DNA of 7,673 bases from Syntrophobacter sp. DG_60 (GCA_001304365.1 LJNA01000083.1:1-7673), one strand, 5' to 3'; counted from the stretch's first letter, positions 1 through 6,819 are shown. Notes: a model not told the origin generated them from the letters alone. Translations and numbers: made by a program.

Positions 1-171
1 AAAGAGATTAGGCGGGATGATGGCTCATACATAAAATTTGATGATAACTCAGCTGTGTTAATCAATCAACTAAGTGAGCCAATTGGAACACGAATTTTCG
101 GTCCTGTAGCCAGGGAGCTGAGGTCGAAAAGATTTATGAAAATTATATCTCTTGCCCCTGAGGTGCTTTAA
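1..171 (+). CDS. rplN: 50S ribosomal protein L14, C-terminal part (5' end outside window)
   Basis: The first 56 codons, read from base 1 to a TAA at 169-171, give the C-terminal part of L14. L14 is a large-subunit protein that binds 23S rRNA and sits at the bridge to the small subunit. Recognisable pieces are [20 protein letters not shown], then [16 protein letters not shown] and the ending [10 protein letters not shown], which matches the usual L14 C-terminus. The family is about 122 residues long, so a little over half of the gene lies upstream of the window. It is followed 17 bp later by rplX, the standard spc-operon order. No terminator lies between them, so co-transcription is inferred. 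Confidence 0.95.
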   Translation, partial: KEIRRDDGSYIKFDDNSAVLINQLSEPIGTRIFGPVARELRSKRFMKIISLAPEVL

Positions 172-188
172 CTACAAGAGTATCTATT

Positions 189-518
189 ATGTATAAGAAG
201 AAGTTTTACATAAGAAAAAATGATAAGGTCATGGTGATAGCCGGCAAGGAAAAAGGAAAGATTGGCACAGTGTTGAAAGTTATTTCCGAGAAGGAAGGGA
301 TTATAGTAGAAAAACTAAATATGGTAAAGAGGCATACCAGGCCTGGAGGTAAAAGTGCCAAAGGTGGGATTATTGAAAAAGAGGCCCCTATTAATATATC
401 TAATCTTATGCTTGTCTGTGGAAAGTGCGCTGAGATAACAAGGATTGGAAAAAAGATGCTCGAGGATGGCAGTAAGGTAAGATTTTGCAAAAAGTGTGGG
501 GAGATATTAGATAAATAA
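189..518 (+). CDS. rplX: 50S ribosomal protein L24, with zinc-ribbon C-terminus
   Basis: This 109-residue protein is L24, a 23S rRNA-binding protein that initiates assembly of the large subunit. The KOW motif is at about residues 10-37 (KNDKVMVIAGKEKGKIGTVL). It is followed by the conserved NMVKRHTRP segment at 44-52. The C-terminal part has two CxxC pairs, C77/C80 and C100/C103, which form a probable zinc ribbon; some bacterial L24 proteins have this and E. coli L24 does not. The ATG at 189 is placed by alignment to the family. The upstream sequence has no strong Shine-Dalgarno motif, so translation may be coupled to rplN, which ends 17 bp earlier. rplE follows 20 bp downstream. Confidence 0.95.
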   Translation: MYKKKFYIRKNDKVMVIAGKEKGKIGTVLKVISEKEGIIVEKLNMVKRHTRPGGKSAKGGIIEKEAPINISNLMLVCGKCAEITRIGKKMLEDGSKVRFCKKCGEILDK

Positions 519-538
519 CAGTAGGTTAATCAAAGCTT

Positions 539-1078
539 ATGTCTCGATTAAAAGAAAAATATCTTAAAGAGATTGTGCCGGTTATGATCAAGGAGTTTGG
601 TTATCGAAACGTAATGGAGGTGCCGAAACTTGAAAAGGCGGTTCTCAACATGGGCCTTGGTGAGGCAATACATAATATTAAAGTCCTGGATTCAGCGGTA
701 GAGGAATTAGCCCTCATTAGTGCACAAAAACCTGTTATTACAAGAGCCAAGAGGTCCATTGCGAGCTTTAAGGTGAGGGAAGGAATGCCTATAGGATGTA
801 TGGTCACATTAAGAAGTGAGAGGATGTATTATTTTTTAGATAAGCTTTTTAATGTAGCTCTTCCCAGGGTGAGAGATTTTCGAGGTTTATCAGATAAGGC
901 CTTTGATGGTCGCGGTAATTATACATTAGGCATTAAGGAGCAGATTATTTTTCCAGAGATCAATTATGATAAGATTGACAAGGTCAAGGGCCTTAATATT
1001 ACTATTGTTACTACTACCAAGACTGATGCTGAGGGTCGCTTTTTGCTTGAGAAAATGGGATTGTTATTTCGGAGATGA
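539..1078 (+). CDS. rplE: 50S ribosomal protein L5
   Basis: This 179-residue protein is L5, which binds 5S rRNA in the central protuberance and contacts the P-site tRNA. Length and layout match the bacterial family. The N-terminal helix is [20 protein letters not shown]. The conserved [15 protein letters not shown] strand is at about residues 29-43. The segment [20 protein letters not shown] is at about 63-82, followed by [11 protein letters not shown]. The block [10 protein letters not shown] and the [16 protein letters not shown] motif also match. The ATG at 539 has only a weak AGGT-type ribosome site about 13 nt upstream. It sits between rplX and the zinc-type rpsN, the usual spc order. 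Confidence 0.97.
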   Translation: MSRLKEKYLKEIVPVMIKEFGYRNVMEVPKLEKAVLNMGLGEAIHNIKVLDSAVEELALISAQKPVITRAKRSIASFKVREGMPIGCMVTLRSERMYYFLDKLFNVALPRVRDFRGLSDKAFDGRGNYTLGIKEQIIFPEINYDKIDKVKGLNITIVTTTKTDAEGRFLLEKMGLLFRR

Positions 1079-1093
1079 GAAGGGGGTTTTGCT

Positions 1094-1279
1094 TTGGCAA
1101 GAAAATCTTTGATTGTAAAGGCAAAGAGAAATCAAAAATTTTCCACTCGTACGTATAATAGATGCCCTATTTGTGGCAGAAGCAGGGCCTTTTTAAGGAA
1201 ATTTGGGATTTGTAGGATTTGTTTTAGAAATTTGGCCTTAAGGGGTGATATACCAGGTGTCACTAAATCAAGTTGGTAG
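1094..1279 (+). CDS. rpsN: 30S ribosomal protein S14, zinc-binding type Z
   Basis: This is the short, 61-residue, zinc-binding form of S14, which binds the 3' major (head) domain of 16S rRNA. Four cysteines are arranged as CPIC (C24, C27) and CRIC (C40, C43), the zinc ligands of the type Z family. The ending [10 protein letters not shown] is typical of the short form. The start is TTG at 1094, giving the expected [14 protein letters not shown] purine-rich AAGGGGG ribosome site lies just upstream at 1080-1086, with suitable spacing. The long zinc-free form of S14 is about 100 residues, so this is not a truncated copy but the C+ paralogue (rpsN/rpsZ). rpsH follows 23 bp later. Confidence 0.95.
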   Translation: MARKSLIVKAKRNQKFSTRTYNRCPICGRSRAFLRKFGICRICFRNLALRGDIPGVTKSSW

Positions 1280-1302
1280 GTAAGTAAAAACGGAGATGCA
1301 TA

Positions 1303-1701
1303 ATGACCATGACTGACCCCATTGCGGATTTGATCGTGAGGATAAAAAATGCGATCATGGTCTCATATGATAAAGTGGAGGTTCCTTCCTCCAAGATTAA
1401 AATCGATATCGTTAAGATATTAAAATTTGAAGGGTATATAAGGAATTACAAGATAATTAAACACAGCAAGCAAGACATTATAGTGATTTATCTAAAATAC
1501 AATGAGGATAAAAGTTCTGTCATTAAAGATCTTAAGAGAATAAGTAAGCCAAGCTGTAGGGTGTATTCAAGGTATAAGAAGATACCCAGGGTATTGAATG
1601 GACTTGGTATTAATATTGTTTCAACCTCTAAAGGCGTGCTGACCGATAGGGAAGCGAGAAAAATAGGCATAGGGGGAGAGATAATTTGCTCGGTTTGGTA
1701 G
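1303..1701 (+). CDS. rpsH: 30S ribosomal protein S8
   Basis: This 132-residue protein is S8, a primary 16S rRNA-binding protein of the central domain. In E. coli it is also the translational repressor of the spc operon. The N-terminus MTMTDPIADLIVRIKNA is diagnostic. The C-terminal rRNA-binding signature STSKGVLTDREARK is at residues 107-120, followed by IGGEIICSVW, the standard ending. The ATG at 1303 is preferred over the in-frame ATG at 1309, because the CGGAG ribosome site at 1291-1295 is 7 nt from the former and 13 nt from the latter. The length is normal. Whether S8 autoregulates here cannot be told from the sequence. Confidence 0.97.
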   Translation: MTMTDPIADLIVRIKNAIMVSYDKVEVPSSKIKIDIVKILKFEGYIRNYKIIKHSKQDIIVIYLKYNEDKSSVIKDLKRISKPSCRVYSRYKKIPRVLNGLGINIVSTSKGVLTDREARKIGIGGEIICSVW

Positions 1702-1733
1702 TATATAGTAGGTTCACAGAGAGAGCATAGACC

Positions 1734-2276
1734 ATGTCAAGAATAGGTAAAAAACCGATTATTGTACCGAAAGAGGTAGAGATTACGTTTGATGGCAGAA
1801 CGTTGTCCGCGAAAGGCCCAAAAGGGGAATTAAGCCGCCTTATTCATCCTAAAGTAGAATTAAATATAGATAAATCACAGATAGCAGTATCAATTTCTGA
1901 TAACTCGAAAGAATCTAAATCACTTTTTGGTCTTTTCCGCTCGTTGATAGCCAATATGGTTTTAGGCGTGAGCGAGGGGTTTAAAAAGACCCTTGAGATA
2001 ATTGGTGTAGGATATAGGGTTGAACTTTCAGGAAATCAATTGGTATTTAACTTGGGTTATTCAAATCCTGTTAAATATGATATTCCACATGGTATAGAAG
2101 TGCAGCTTGATCAAAAAAATAAGGTGATTTTGAGCGGGATAGACAAGGAACTTTTAGGGATTACCGCAGCCGAGATTAGAAGTTTTAGAGTCCCAGAGCC
2201 GTATAAAGGAAAAGGTGTTAAATATTTAGAAGAAAAGGTGAGACGTAAGGCAGGAAAAACAGGGGCAAAAGCCTAA
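1734..2276 (+). CDS. rplF: 50S ribosomal protein L6
   Basis: This 180-residue protein is L6, which binds 23S rRNA domain VI near the sarcin-ricin loop and the factor-binding site. It opens with [17 protein letters not shown]. It has the two repeated L6 folds, roughly residues 8-82 and 90-165. The family signature [20 protein letters not shown] is at about 154-173, followed by the usual short basic tail. The start ATG at 1734 has a purine-rich AGAGAGAG stretch upstream as a plausible ribosome site. Length and order (after rpsH, before rplR) are standard. It is separated from rpsH by 32 bp without terminator features. Confidence 0.97.
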   Translation: MSRIGKKPIIVPKEVEITFDGRTLSAKGPKGELSRLIHPKVELNIDKSQIAVSISDNSKESKSLFGLFRSLIANMVLGVSEGFKKTLEIIGVGYRVELSGNQLVFNLGYSNPVKYDIPHGIEVQLDQKNKVILSGIDKELLGITAAEIRSFRVPEPYKGKGVKYLEEKVRRKAGKTGAKA

Positions 2277-2304
2277 AATCATTTTTTTAATTTACGTATT
2301 CATT

Positions 2305-2676
2305 ATGATTGGTATTAAAGCAAATAGATTGGCTCGTTTGAAAAGGAAGAAGAGGGGAAGAAGGAAAATACAAGGGAAACCTGAAAGACCACGTTTGACT
2401 GTTTTTAAATCAGCGAGGCATATATATGCCCAAATCATAGACGACACTACAGGGAGGACTCTGTTAACAGTCTCAACAATATCTAAGGATCTTAAGTCGA
2501 ACACTGAAGGTATAAGCGGTAACATAAAAGGTGCAATATTGGTTGGCGAGACTATTGGAAAGATTGGGGTAGAAAAGGGTATTACAGAGGTTGTTTTTGA
2601 CAGGAATGGCTTTCTCTTTCATGGGCGTGTGAAGGCGCTTGCTGATGCGGCAAGAGAGAATGGTTTGAAATTTTAG
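2305..2676 (+). CDS. rplR: 50S ribosomal protein L18
   Basis: This 123-residue protein is L18, which together with L5 attaches 5S rRNA to the large subunit. A basic N-terminal arm ([19 protein letters not shown]) leads into [16 protein letters not shown] at about residues 32-47. The C-terminal motif [20 protein letters not shown] and the ending ENGLKF are typical of the family. The ATG at 2305 is placed by family alignment. The 28 bp before it are T-rich and hold no recognisable Shine-Dalgarno sequence, unlike most neighbours, so initiation may depend on low mRNA structure or on coupling to rplF. A 108-bp spacer with an inverted repeat follows before rpsE. Confidence 0.96.
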   Translation: MIGIKANRLARLKRKKRGRRKIQGKPERPRLTVFKSARHIYAQIIDDTTGRTLLTVSTISKDLKSNTEGISGNIKGAILVGETIGKIGVEKGITEVVFDRNGFLFHGRVKALADAARENGLKF

Positions 2677-2681
2677 TTACG

Positions 2682-2745
2682 TGAAACTTGAAACGAGATA
2701 GATGAAATACGACAACAAGGAAGCAGGAAGAAGTATCAAGTTTCA
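2682..2745. repeat. Inverted repeat in the rplR-rpsE spacer
   Basis: The 10-bp arms TGAAACTTGA (2682-2691) and TCAAGTTTCA (2736-2745) are perfect reverse complements separated by 44 bp. After the right arm the sequence continues with TTTCAAATTT and CCATTTTCAAA, variants of the same AT-rich word. The spacer is 108 bp, far longer than most gaps in this cluster. The element may be an inserted intergenic repeat or a long-looped RNA hairpin. No T-run follows, so it is not an intrinsic terminator. Function is unknown. Confidence 0.5.
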
Positions 2746-2770
2746 AATTTCTAATTTCCATTTTCAAAGT

Positions 2771-2778
2771 AAAAGGAG
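2771..2778 (+). promoter_or_regulatory. Ribosome binding site of rpsE
   Basis: AAAAGGAG is a strong Shine-Dalgarno match ending 6 nt before the TTG at 2785. An in-frame TAA occupies 2782-2784, directly before that TTG, so the start of S5 cannot lie further upstream. Confidence 0.8.
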
Positions 2779-2784
2779 AAATAA

Positions 2785-3282
2785 TTGATTACAGAAGATG
2801 AAGATGTCCAATTAATCGAGAAGGTTGTGTATATTAATAGAGTGGCAAAAGTTGTAAAAGGGGGCCGCAGGTTTTCCTTCAGTGCTATAGTAGTTGTTGG
2901 CGATGGGAAAGGTATGGTAGGTGCTGGACTTGGGAAGGCAAATGAAGTACCAGAGGCAATAAGAAAAGGAGGGGAAAAGGCCAAGAAGGATATGAGGCCA
3001 GTTTCACTTCTCAAAGATTCTATTTCATATGAGGTAGTCGGTGTCTGCGGCTCGAGTTCTGTTCTTCTTAAGCCAGCTCGCCCTGGAACTGGTATTATAG
3101 CTGGAGGAGCCGTCAGGGCAGTTTTAGAGGTGGCTGGTGTGAGGAACATTGTGAGCAAATGCTTACGTTCACATAATCCCCATAATTTGGTCAAGGCCAC
3201 CCTTAATGGACTTATGTCCTTAAGAACTCCAGAGGAGATAGCGAGATCAAGGGGGAAGACTGTAGAAGAAATATTGACCTGA
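2785..3282 (+). CDS. rpsE: 30S ribosomal protein S5
   Basis: This 165-residue protein is S5, which sits at the mRNA entry side of the small subunit and affects decoding accuracy and subunit assembly. The double-stranded RNA-binding fold includes [19 protein letters not shown] at about residues 23-41 and [15 protein letters not shown] at 48-62. The second domain has [20 protein letters not shown] at about 94-113. The ending [11 protein letters not shown] is typical. The start is TTG at 2785 with a strong ribosome site upstream and an in-frame stop immediately before it. rpmD (L30), which normally follows rpsE, is absent: only 26 bp separate this gene from rplO. Confidence 0.97.
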   Translation: MITEDEDVQLIEKVVYINRVAKVVKGGRRFSFSAIVVVGDGKGMVGAGLGKANEVPEAIRKGGEKAKKDMRPVSLLKDSISYEVVGVCGSSSVLLKPARPGTGIIAGGAVRAVLEVAGVRNIVSKCLRSHNPHNLVKATLNGLMSLRTPEEIARSRGKTVEEILT

Positions 3283-3308
3283 GCGCGGATAGTTTTACAG
3301 GAGTCTAT

Positions 3309-3752
3309 ATGAAATTGAATGAATTGACATTGCCAAAAGGTTCTCGGAAAAAGAGAAAAAGAATCGGGAGAGGAAAAGGCACAGGAAGCGGAGAAACCGC
3401 AGGTAAAGGAACAAAAGGGCAAAACTCTCGTTCTGGTGGAGGGGTCCATTTAGGATTTGAAGGTGGACAAATGCCTCTGCAGAGAAGAATTCCGAAACGA
3501 GGCTTTACAAATATCTTTAAGAAACAGTATGAGATTATAAATATAAAAGATCTCAAATATTTTAAGCCGGGAGAATTAATTAGCGATGAAACATTGCGTA
3601 AGAGTGGTTTGTTAAAAAAGGCCCATGCAGTAAAACTTTTGGGAGAAGGGGAAATATCTTACCCAATAAAGATAAAGGTTAATAAAGCCAGCCAGACAGC
3701 GAAAAAAAAGATTGAATCTGCTGGTGGCGAGATAGAGATAGTCTCATGGTAA
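3309..3752 (+). CDS. rplO: 50S ribosomal protein L15
   Basis: This 147-residue protein is L15, a late-assembly 23S rRNA-binding protein. The long basic, glycine-rich N-terminal extension is clear: KLNELTLPKGSRKKRKRIGR at residues 2-21, then GKGTGSGETAGKGTKGQNSR at 22-41. It is followed by GFEGGQMPLQRRIPKRGF at about 49-66. The C-terminal globular part ends KKKIESAGGEIEIVSW, as in the family. The ATG at 3309 follows a CAGGAG ribosome site at 3298-3303. The gene overlaps the start of secY by 7 nt (3746-3752), which suggests translational coupling. Confidence 0.97.
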   Translation: MKLNELTLPKGSRKKRKRIGRGKGTGSGETAGKGTKGQNSRSGGGVHLGFEGGQMPLQRRIPKRGFTNIFKKQYEIINIKDLKYFKPGELISDETLRKSGLLKKAHAVKLLGEGEISYPIKIKVNKASQTAKKKIESAGGEIEIVSW

Positions 3753-5062
3753 TTGGCGGTTTTCAAAATATCACAAAGATTCCTGAGTTAAAAAAGAGGA
3801 TAATTATTTCCTTTTTATTGCTGGCTGTGTACAGGCTTGGGTGCCATATTCCAACGCCTGGTATTGATTCAGCAGCTTTGGCTGCTTTCTTCAGCGCAAG
3901 ACAGGGAACCTTGTTTGGTCTCTTTGATATGTTTTCAGGTGGGGCTTTACGAAGGCTGTCAGTTATGGCCTTAGGTATAATGCCGTACATAAGTGCAGCC
4001 ATTATCCTCGAACTCCTCACAGTGGTAGTTCCCTATTTAGAGAAATTGAAAAAGGAGGGAGAAGCTGGGCGGAAAAAGATTACACGATATACACGCTATG
4101 GGACGGTAATACTTAGTCTTATACAAGGTCTTGGCATATCAGTTGGCCTTGAGAGCATGACAAGCCCTGAAGGAGCCTTGATTGTTCCCTTAGGAGGGTG
4201 GGGCTTTCGGCTGATGACTATGATAACATTGGCTGCTGGTACAACTTTTTTGATGTGGCTTGGTGAGCAGATAACAGAGAGGGGAATTGGAAACGGTATT
4301 TCATTAATCATTTTTGCAGGGATTGTGGCTAGGTTACCTTCAGCTGTTGGCAATACATTTCGCCTGATGGGTACTGGAGAGATGAGCCCTTTTTTTGGTC
4401 TTATTTTAGTCGTTTTTATGATAGCAATTGTTGGGATTATTGTGTTTGTTGAAAGAGGGCAGAGACGAATACCAGTTCAGTATGCAAAAAGGGTTATCGG
4501 TAGAAAGATGTATGGGGGGCAAAGCACCCATCTTCCATTAAAGGTTAATACAGCAGGCGTTATCCCCCCAATATTCGCTTCTTCCATTATTATGTTTCCG
4601 GCTACAATAGCAGGCTTTTTAAATGTTAAACAGATTGGTTGGCTTCAGACTATTGTAAGCTCCTTGGCGCCAGGTCATCTCATATATACCTTACTTTATG
4701 TAGGGTTTATAATTTTCTTTTGTTATTTTTATACGGCCATTCATTTTAATCCTACCGAGGTTGCAGATAACATGAAAAAGTATGGTGGATTTGTCCCTGG
4801 TATTAGACCGGGTAGAAGTACGGCCGAGTATATTGACCGAGTACTCACAAGAATAACATTCAGCGGAGCCATTTACGTATCTATTATATGTATTTTGCCT
4901 GGACTCTTAGTGTACAGACTCAATGTTCCTTTTTATTTTGGAGGGACGGCCCTTTTGATTGTAGTTGGTGTCGGTATGGATACTATTACCCAGATTGAGA
5001 GCCATCTATTGACAAGGCATTATGAGGGATTTATGAAAAAAGGATTAAGGAGCGTGAGATAG
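3746..5062 (+). CDS. secY: Protein translocase channel subunit SecY
   Basis: This 438-residue protein is the pore-forming subunit of the SecYEG translocon in the inner membrane, which moves unfolded proteins across or into the membrane with SecA or the ribosome. Ten hydrophobic segments can be placed at about residues 19-38, 73-96, 117-137, 154-173, 183-203, 214-236, 269-291, 311-334, 371-391 and 396-413. Family motifs include AVYRLGCHIPTPGID (27-41), GNGISLIIFAGI (182-193), QRRIPVQYAKR (239-249), NTAGVIPPIFASS (268-280) and the C5 loop GGFVPGIRPGRSTAEYI (347-363). Length is normal. Its ATG lies inside the last codons of rplO and has no strong ribosome site of its own, so coupling is likely. 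adk, map and infA, which often follow secY, are absent. Confidence 0.97.
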   Translation: MVIGGFQNITKIPELKKRIIISFLLLAVYRLGCHIPTPGIDSAALAAFFSARQGTLFGLFDMFSGGALRRLSVMALGIMPYISAAIILELLTVVVPYLEKLKKEGEAGRKKITRYTRYGTVILSLIQGLGISVGLESMTSPEGALIVPLGGWGFRLMTMITLAAGTTFLMWLGEQITERGIGNGISLIIFAGIVARLPSAVGNTFRLMGTGEMSPFFGLILVVFMIAIVGIIVFVERGQRRIPVQYAKRVIGRKMYGGQSTHLPLKVNTAGVIPPIFASSIIMFPATIAGFLNVKQIGWLQTIVSSLAPGHLIYTLLYVGFIIFFCYFYTAIHFNPTEVADNMKKYGGFVPGIRPGRSTAEYIDRVLTRITFSGAIYVSIICILPGLLVYRLNVPFYFGGTALLIVVGVGMDTITQIESHLLTRHYEGFMKKGLRSVR

Positions 5063-5065
5063 ACT

Positions 5066-5179
5066 ATGAAGGTGAGGTCATCCATAAAAAAAAGATGTAA
5101 GAATTGCAAGATAGTGAAAAGAAAAGGTGTGCTCAGGGTGATCTGCGATAATCCTCGGCATAAACAGAAGCAAGGCTAA
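5066..5179 (+). CDS. rpmJ: 50S ribosomal protein L36, zinc-binding form
   Basis: This 37-codon gene starts at ATG 5066 and encodes L36, the smallest large-subunit protein, which stabilises 23S rRNA near the base of the stalk. The product begins [21 protein letters not shown]11, C14, C27 and H32 (in [13 protein letters not shown]) form the zinc site of the C+ type. The length of 37 residues is standard. The gene begins 3 nt after the secY stop, and an AAGGAG at 5047-5052 inside the end of secY may serve as its ribosome site, at a rather long spacing of 13 nt. infA, the usual neighbour on the 5' side, is missing. Confidence 0.95.
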   Translation: MKVRSSIKKRCKNCKIVKRKGVLRVICDNPRHKQKQG

Positions 5180-5180
5180 T

Positions 5181-5225
5181 GAGGTTTCTTGTGTATGTGA
5201 GGTTTGTTAATAAACCAAGAAACTC
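5181..5225 (+). promoter_or_regulatory. Nested hairpin potential in the rpsM leader
   Basis: GAGGTTTCTTG (5181-5191) can pair with CAAGAAACTC (5216-5225) with a single bulged G. Inside it, GGTTT (5201-5205) can pair with AAACC (5212-5216) around a GTTAAT loop. The structure would end about 11 nt before the rpsM ribosome site AAAGGAGA. In E. coli, S4 represses the alpha operon at a structured leader before rpsM, so a regulatory role is conceivable. This hairpin is not the known Gammaproteobacterial pseudoknot as far as I can see. Confidence 0.35.
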
Positions 5226-5249
5226 AAAAAGCTATTAAAGGAGACCACA

Positions 5250-5618
5250 TTGACCAGAATCGCTGGTGTTGATTTACCAAAGGGAAAGAGAGTCGAGATA
5301 GCTTTGACCTATATCTATGGTATAGGCAGAAGTAATTCTCAGAAAATTTTGAAGATAGCCGGAGTGGATTTTGGTGCCAAATCAGATAAACTGAGTGAAG
5401 AGGAAGTAACAAAAATAAGAAACGTTATCAATGAATCCTATAAGGTTGAAGGAGACTTAAGACGTGAAATATCCATGAATATCAAGCGCCTGATGGATAT
5501 GGGATGCTATAGAGGATTACGGCACAGAAAAGGTCTTCCAGTAAGGGGCCAGAGAACTCATACGAATTCACGAACAAGGAAGGGACCGAGAAGGATAATT
5601 GGAAGACGTAGAAAATAA
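5250..5618 (+). CDS. rpsM: 30S ribosomal protein S13
   Basis: This 122-residue protein is S13, located in the head of the small subunit, where it forms bridges to the large subunit and contacts P-site tRNA. The N-terminus [20 protein letters not shown] and the helix-two-turn-helix motif [14 protein letters not shown] (21-34) are diagnostic. The basic tail includes [20 protein letters not shown] (87-106) and RTRKGPRR. The start is TTG at 5250, with AAAGGAGA at 5237-5244 as a well-placed ribosome site. It opens the alpha-operon block (rpsM-rpsK-rpsD-rpoA) and is preceded by a 70-bp spacer with hairpin potential. Confidence 0.97.
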   Translation: MTRIAGVDLPKGKRVEIALTYIYGIGRSNSQKILKIAGVDFGAKSDKLSEEEVTKIRNVINESYKVEGDLRREISMNIKRLMDMGCYRGLRHRKGLPVRGQRTHTNSRTRKGPRRIIGRRRK

Positions 5619-5633
5619 AGCTGCGGAGGAATA

Positions 5634-6029
5634 ATGGCCAAGGAGAGGGGAAAAGCCGGCAAAAGTAAAAAAGAAAAGAAGATTGTCTCTACTGGGATTG
5701 TGCATATTCAATCTACCTTTAATAATACGATTGTGACCATTACTGATATGAATGGTAATGTGGTAGCCTCGTCAAGTCCAGGACAGGTAGGTTTTAAAGG
5801 ATCAAGGAAGAGCACTCCTTTCGCTGCCCAATTAGCAGCACAGAGTGCATTAAAAAAGGCAATGGCAATGGGATTAAAAACTGCCGAGGTTCGTGTTAAG
5901 GGCCCTGGAGTGGGAAGAGAGGCAGCATTACGGGCATTGCAGATGGATGGGTTTTCCGTTACCATGATTAGGGATGTGACTCCAATCCCTCATAATGGTT
6001 GCAGACCACCAAAAAGGAGAAGGGTGTAG
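5634..6029 (+). CDS. rpsK: 30S ribosomal protein S11
   Basis: This 131-residue protein is S11, on the platform of the small subunit, where it helps shape the mRNA exit region. After a lysine-rich N-terminal arm the core begins [20 protein letters not shown] at about residues 22-41. The segment [20 protein letters not shown] is at about 53-72, and the C-terminal signature [17 protein letters not shown] is at 115-131. A very good ribosome site GGAGGA (5625-5630) precedes the ATG at 5634. It follows rpsM by 15 bp, and rpsD begins 12 bp after it, so the three are certainly one transcription unit by layout. Confidence 0.97.
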   Translation: MAKERGKAGKSKKEKKIVSTGIVHIQSTFNNTIVTITDMNGNVVASSSPGQVGFKGSRKSTPFAAQLAAQSALKKAMAMGLKTAEVRVKGPGVGREAALRALQMDGFSVTMIRDVTPIPHNGCRPPKRRRV

Positions 6030-6041
6030 GGAGGGAAAATA

Positions 6042-6671
6042 TTGGCTCGATATATTGAGGCTGCATGCCGGTTGTGCAGACGTGAAAAACTTAAACTATT
6101 CCTAAAAGGTGATAGGTGTTATACCGACAAATGTGGCTTTGAACGGCGTTCTTATGCTCCTGGTCAACATGGGCAGAGGAGAGCTGGAAAGATCTCTGAT
6201 TACGGGATACAACTACGAGAAAAACAAAAAGCAAAGAGAATCTATGGGATATTAGAAAAGCAATTTCGAAGATATTACGTAAAGGCTGATAGGCAGAAGG
6301 GCATTACAGGTACAAATCTTTTAGTATTATTGGAACGTCGATTGGATAATATTGTATATCGGATGGGATTTGCCTCCTCTCGGGATCAGGCACGGCAGCT
6401 GGTGAGACACAATCATTTCACTGTGAACGGAAGAAAGGTAAATATACCTTCTTTCCAAGTAAGCATAGGGGATGTAATAGCAGTAAAAGAAAAGAGCTGG
6501 AAAATTCCTGTGATTCTGGAGGCAAAGGAGACCTTTGTGAGGCGAGAAATACCTACATGGTTAGAGATTGATGGAGATAATTTTCGTGGGTCAGTGAAGG
6601 CCTTTCCCAATCGCGAAGAGTTAAGCATGCCTATTAATGAGCAACTTATCGTTGAGCTCTACTCCAAGTAA
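6042..6671 (+). CDS. rpsD: 30S ribosomal protein S4, zinc-binding (C+) form
   Basis: This 209-residue protein is S4, which nucleates assembly of the 5' domain of 16S rRNA; in E. coli it also represses the alpha operon. The N-terminal region has four cysteines, C9, C12, C26 and C31 (CRLC, then CYTDKC), the zinc-site pattern of C+ S4 proteins. The RNA-binding S4 domain spans about residues 98-162, including [20 protein letters not shown] and [16 protein letters not shown]. The ending LIVELYSK is typical. The start is TTG at 6042, with GGGAGGG upstream at 6030-6036. Length is normal. A 159-bp spacer with an inverted repeat separates it from rpoA. Confidence 0.97.
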   Translation: MARYIEAACRLCRREKLKLFLKGDRCYTDKCGFERRSYAPGQHGQRRAGKISDYGIQLREKQKAKRIYGILEKQFRRYYVKADRQKGITGTNLLVLLERRLDNIVYRMGFASSRDQARQLVRHNHFTVNGRKVNIPSFQVSIGDVIAVKEKSWKIPVILEAKETFVRREIPTWLEIDGDNFRGSVKAFPNREELSMPINEQLIVELYSK

Positions 6672-6673
6672 CT

Positions 6674-6810
6674 GAGCTAAAGTGCCTAAAGTTTGGGATT
6701 TTAAAGATTACTTTCTAATTTATCGTTTTGAGATTTTGTGCTTTGGAAAATTTAATCATGTATTTTAATGACTTTAGCTCATTTTAGACACTTTAAACTT
6801 TAGGCACTTT
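6674..6810. repeat. Inverted repeat element with decamer words between rpsD and rpoA
   Basis: AAAGTGCCTAAAGTTT (6679-6694) and AAACTTTAGGCACTTT (6795-6810) are perfect 16-bp reverse complements. A second pair, GAGCTAAAGT (6674-6683) and ACTTTAGCTC (6771-6780), is also perfect. The right half is built from variants of a ten-base word, ACTTTAGCTC, ATTTTAGACA and ACTTTAGGCA, in direct order. The right arm runs into seven Ts (6808-6814), so the layout resembles a terminator stem but with a 100-nt loop. A small mobile repeat, an attenuator or a protein-binding array are all possible. No coding sequence is visible in the spacer. Confidence 0.6.
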
Positions 6811-6814
6811 TTTT

Positions 6815-6819
6815 GAGGT
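6815..6819 (+). promoter_or_regulatory. Probable ribosome binding site of rpoA
   Basis: GAGGT lies 11 nt before the ATG at 6831. It sits just outside the right arm of the inverted repeat, so the stem would not bury it. The spacing is slightly long but it supports 6831 as the native start of rpoA. Confidence 0.5.

Noticed and set aside
2677..2784. CRISPR-like array in the rplR-rpsE spacer
   Set aside because: The repeated words are short, degenerate and mostly inverted, with no regular repeat-spacer pattern.
2751..3449. A 232-codon open frame on the minus strand opposite rpsE and the start of rplO
   Set aside because: It is a mirror of two clearly recognised ribosomal protein genes. Its product has no recognisable domain and no plausible ribosome site or operon context.
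6736..6764. Possible promoter before rpoA: TTGTGC, 17 bp, TGTATT
   Set aside because: Both hexamers are poor matches to the sigma-70 consensus, and the region is so AT-rich that such matches are expected by chance.
6795..6814. Classic intrinsic terminator between rpsD and rpoA
   Set aside because: The T-run is present, but the matching stem arm lies about 100 nt upstream and the stem is AT-rich. A standard short GC-rich hairpin is not there, so I list it only as a repeat.
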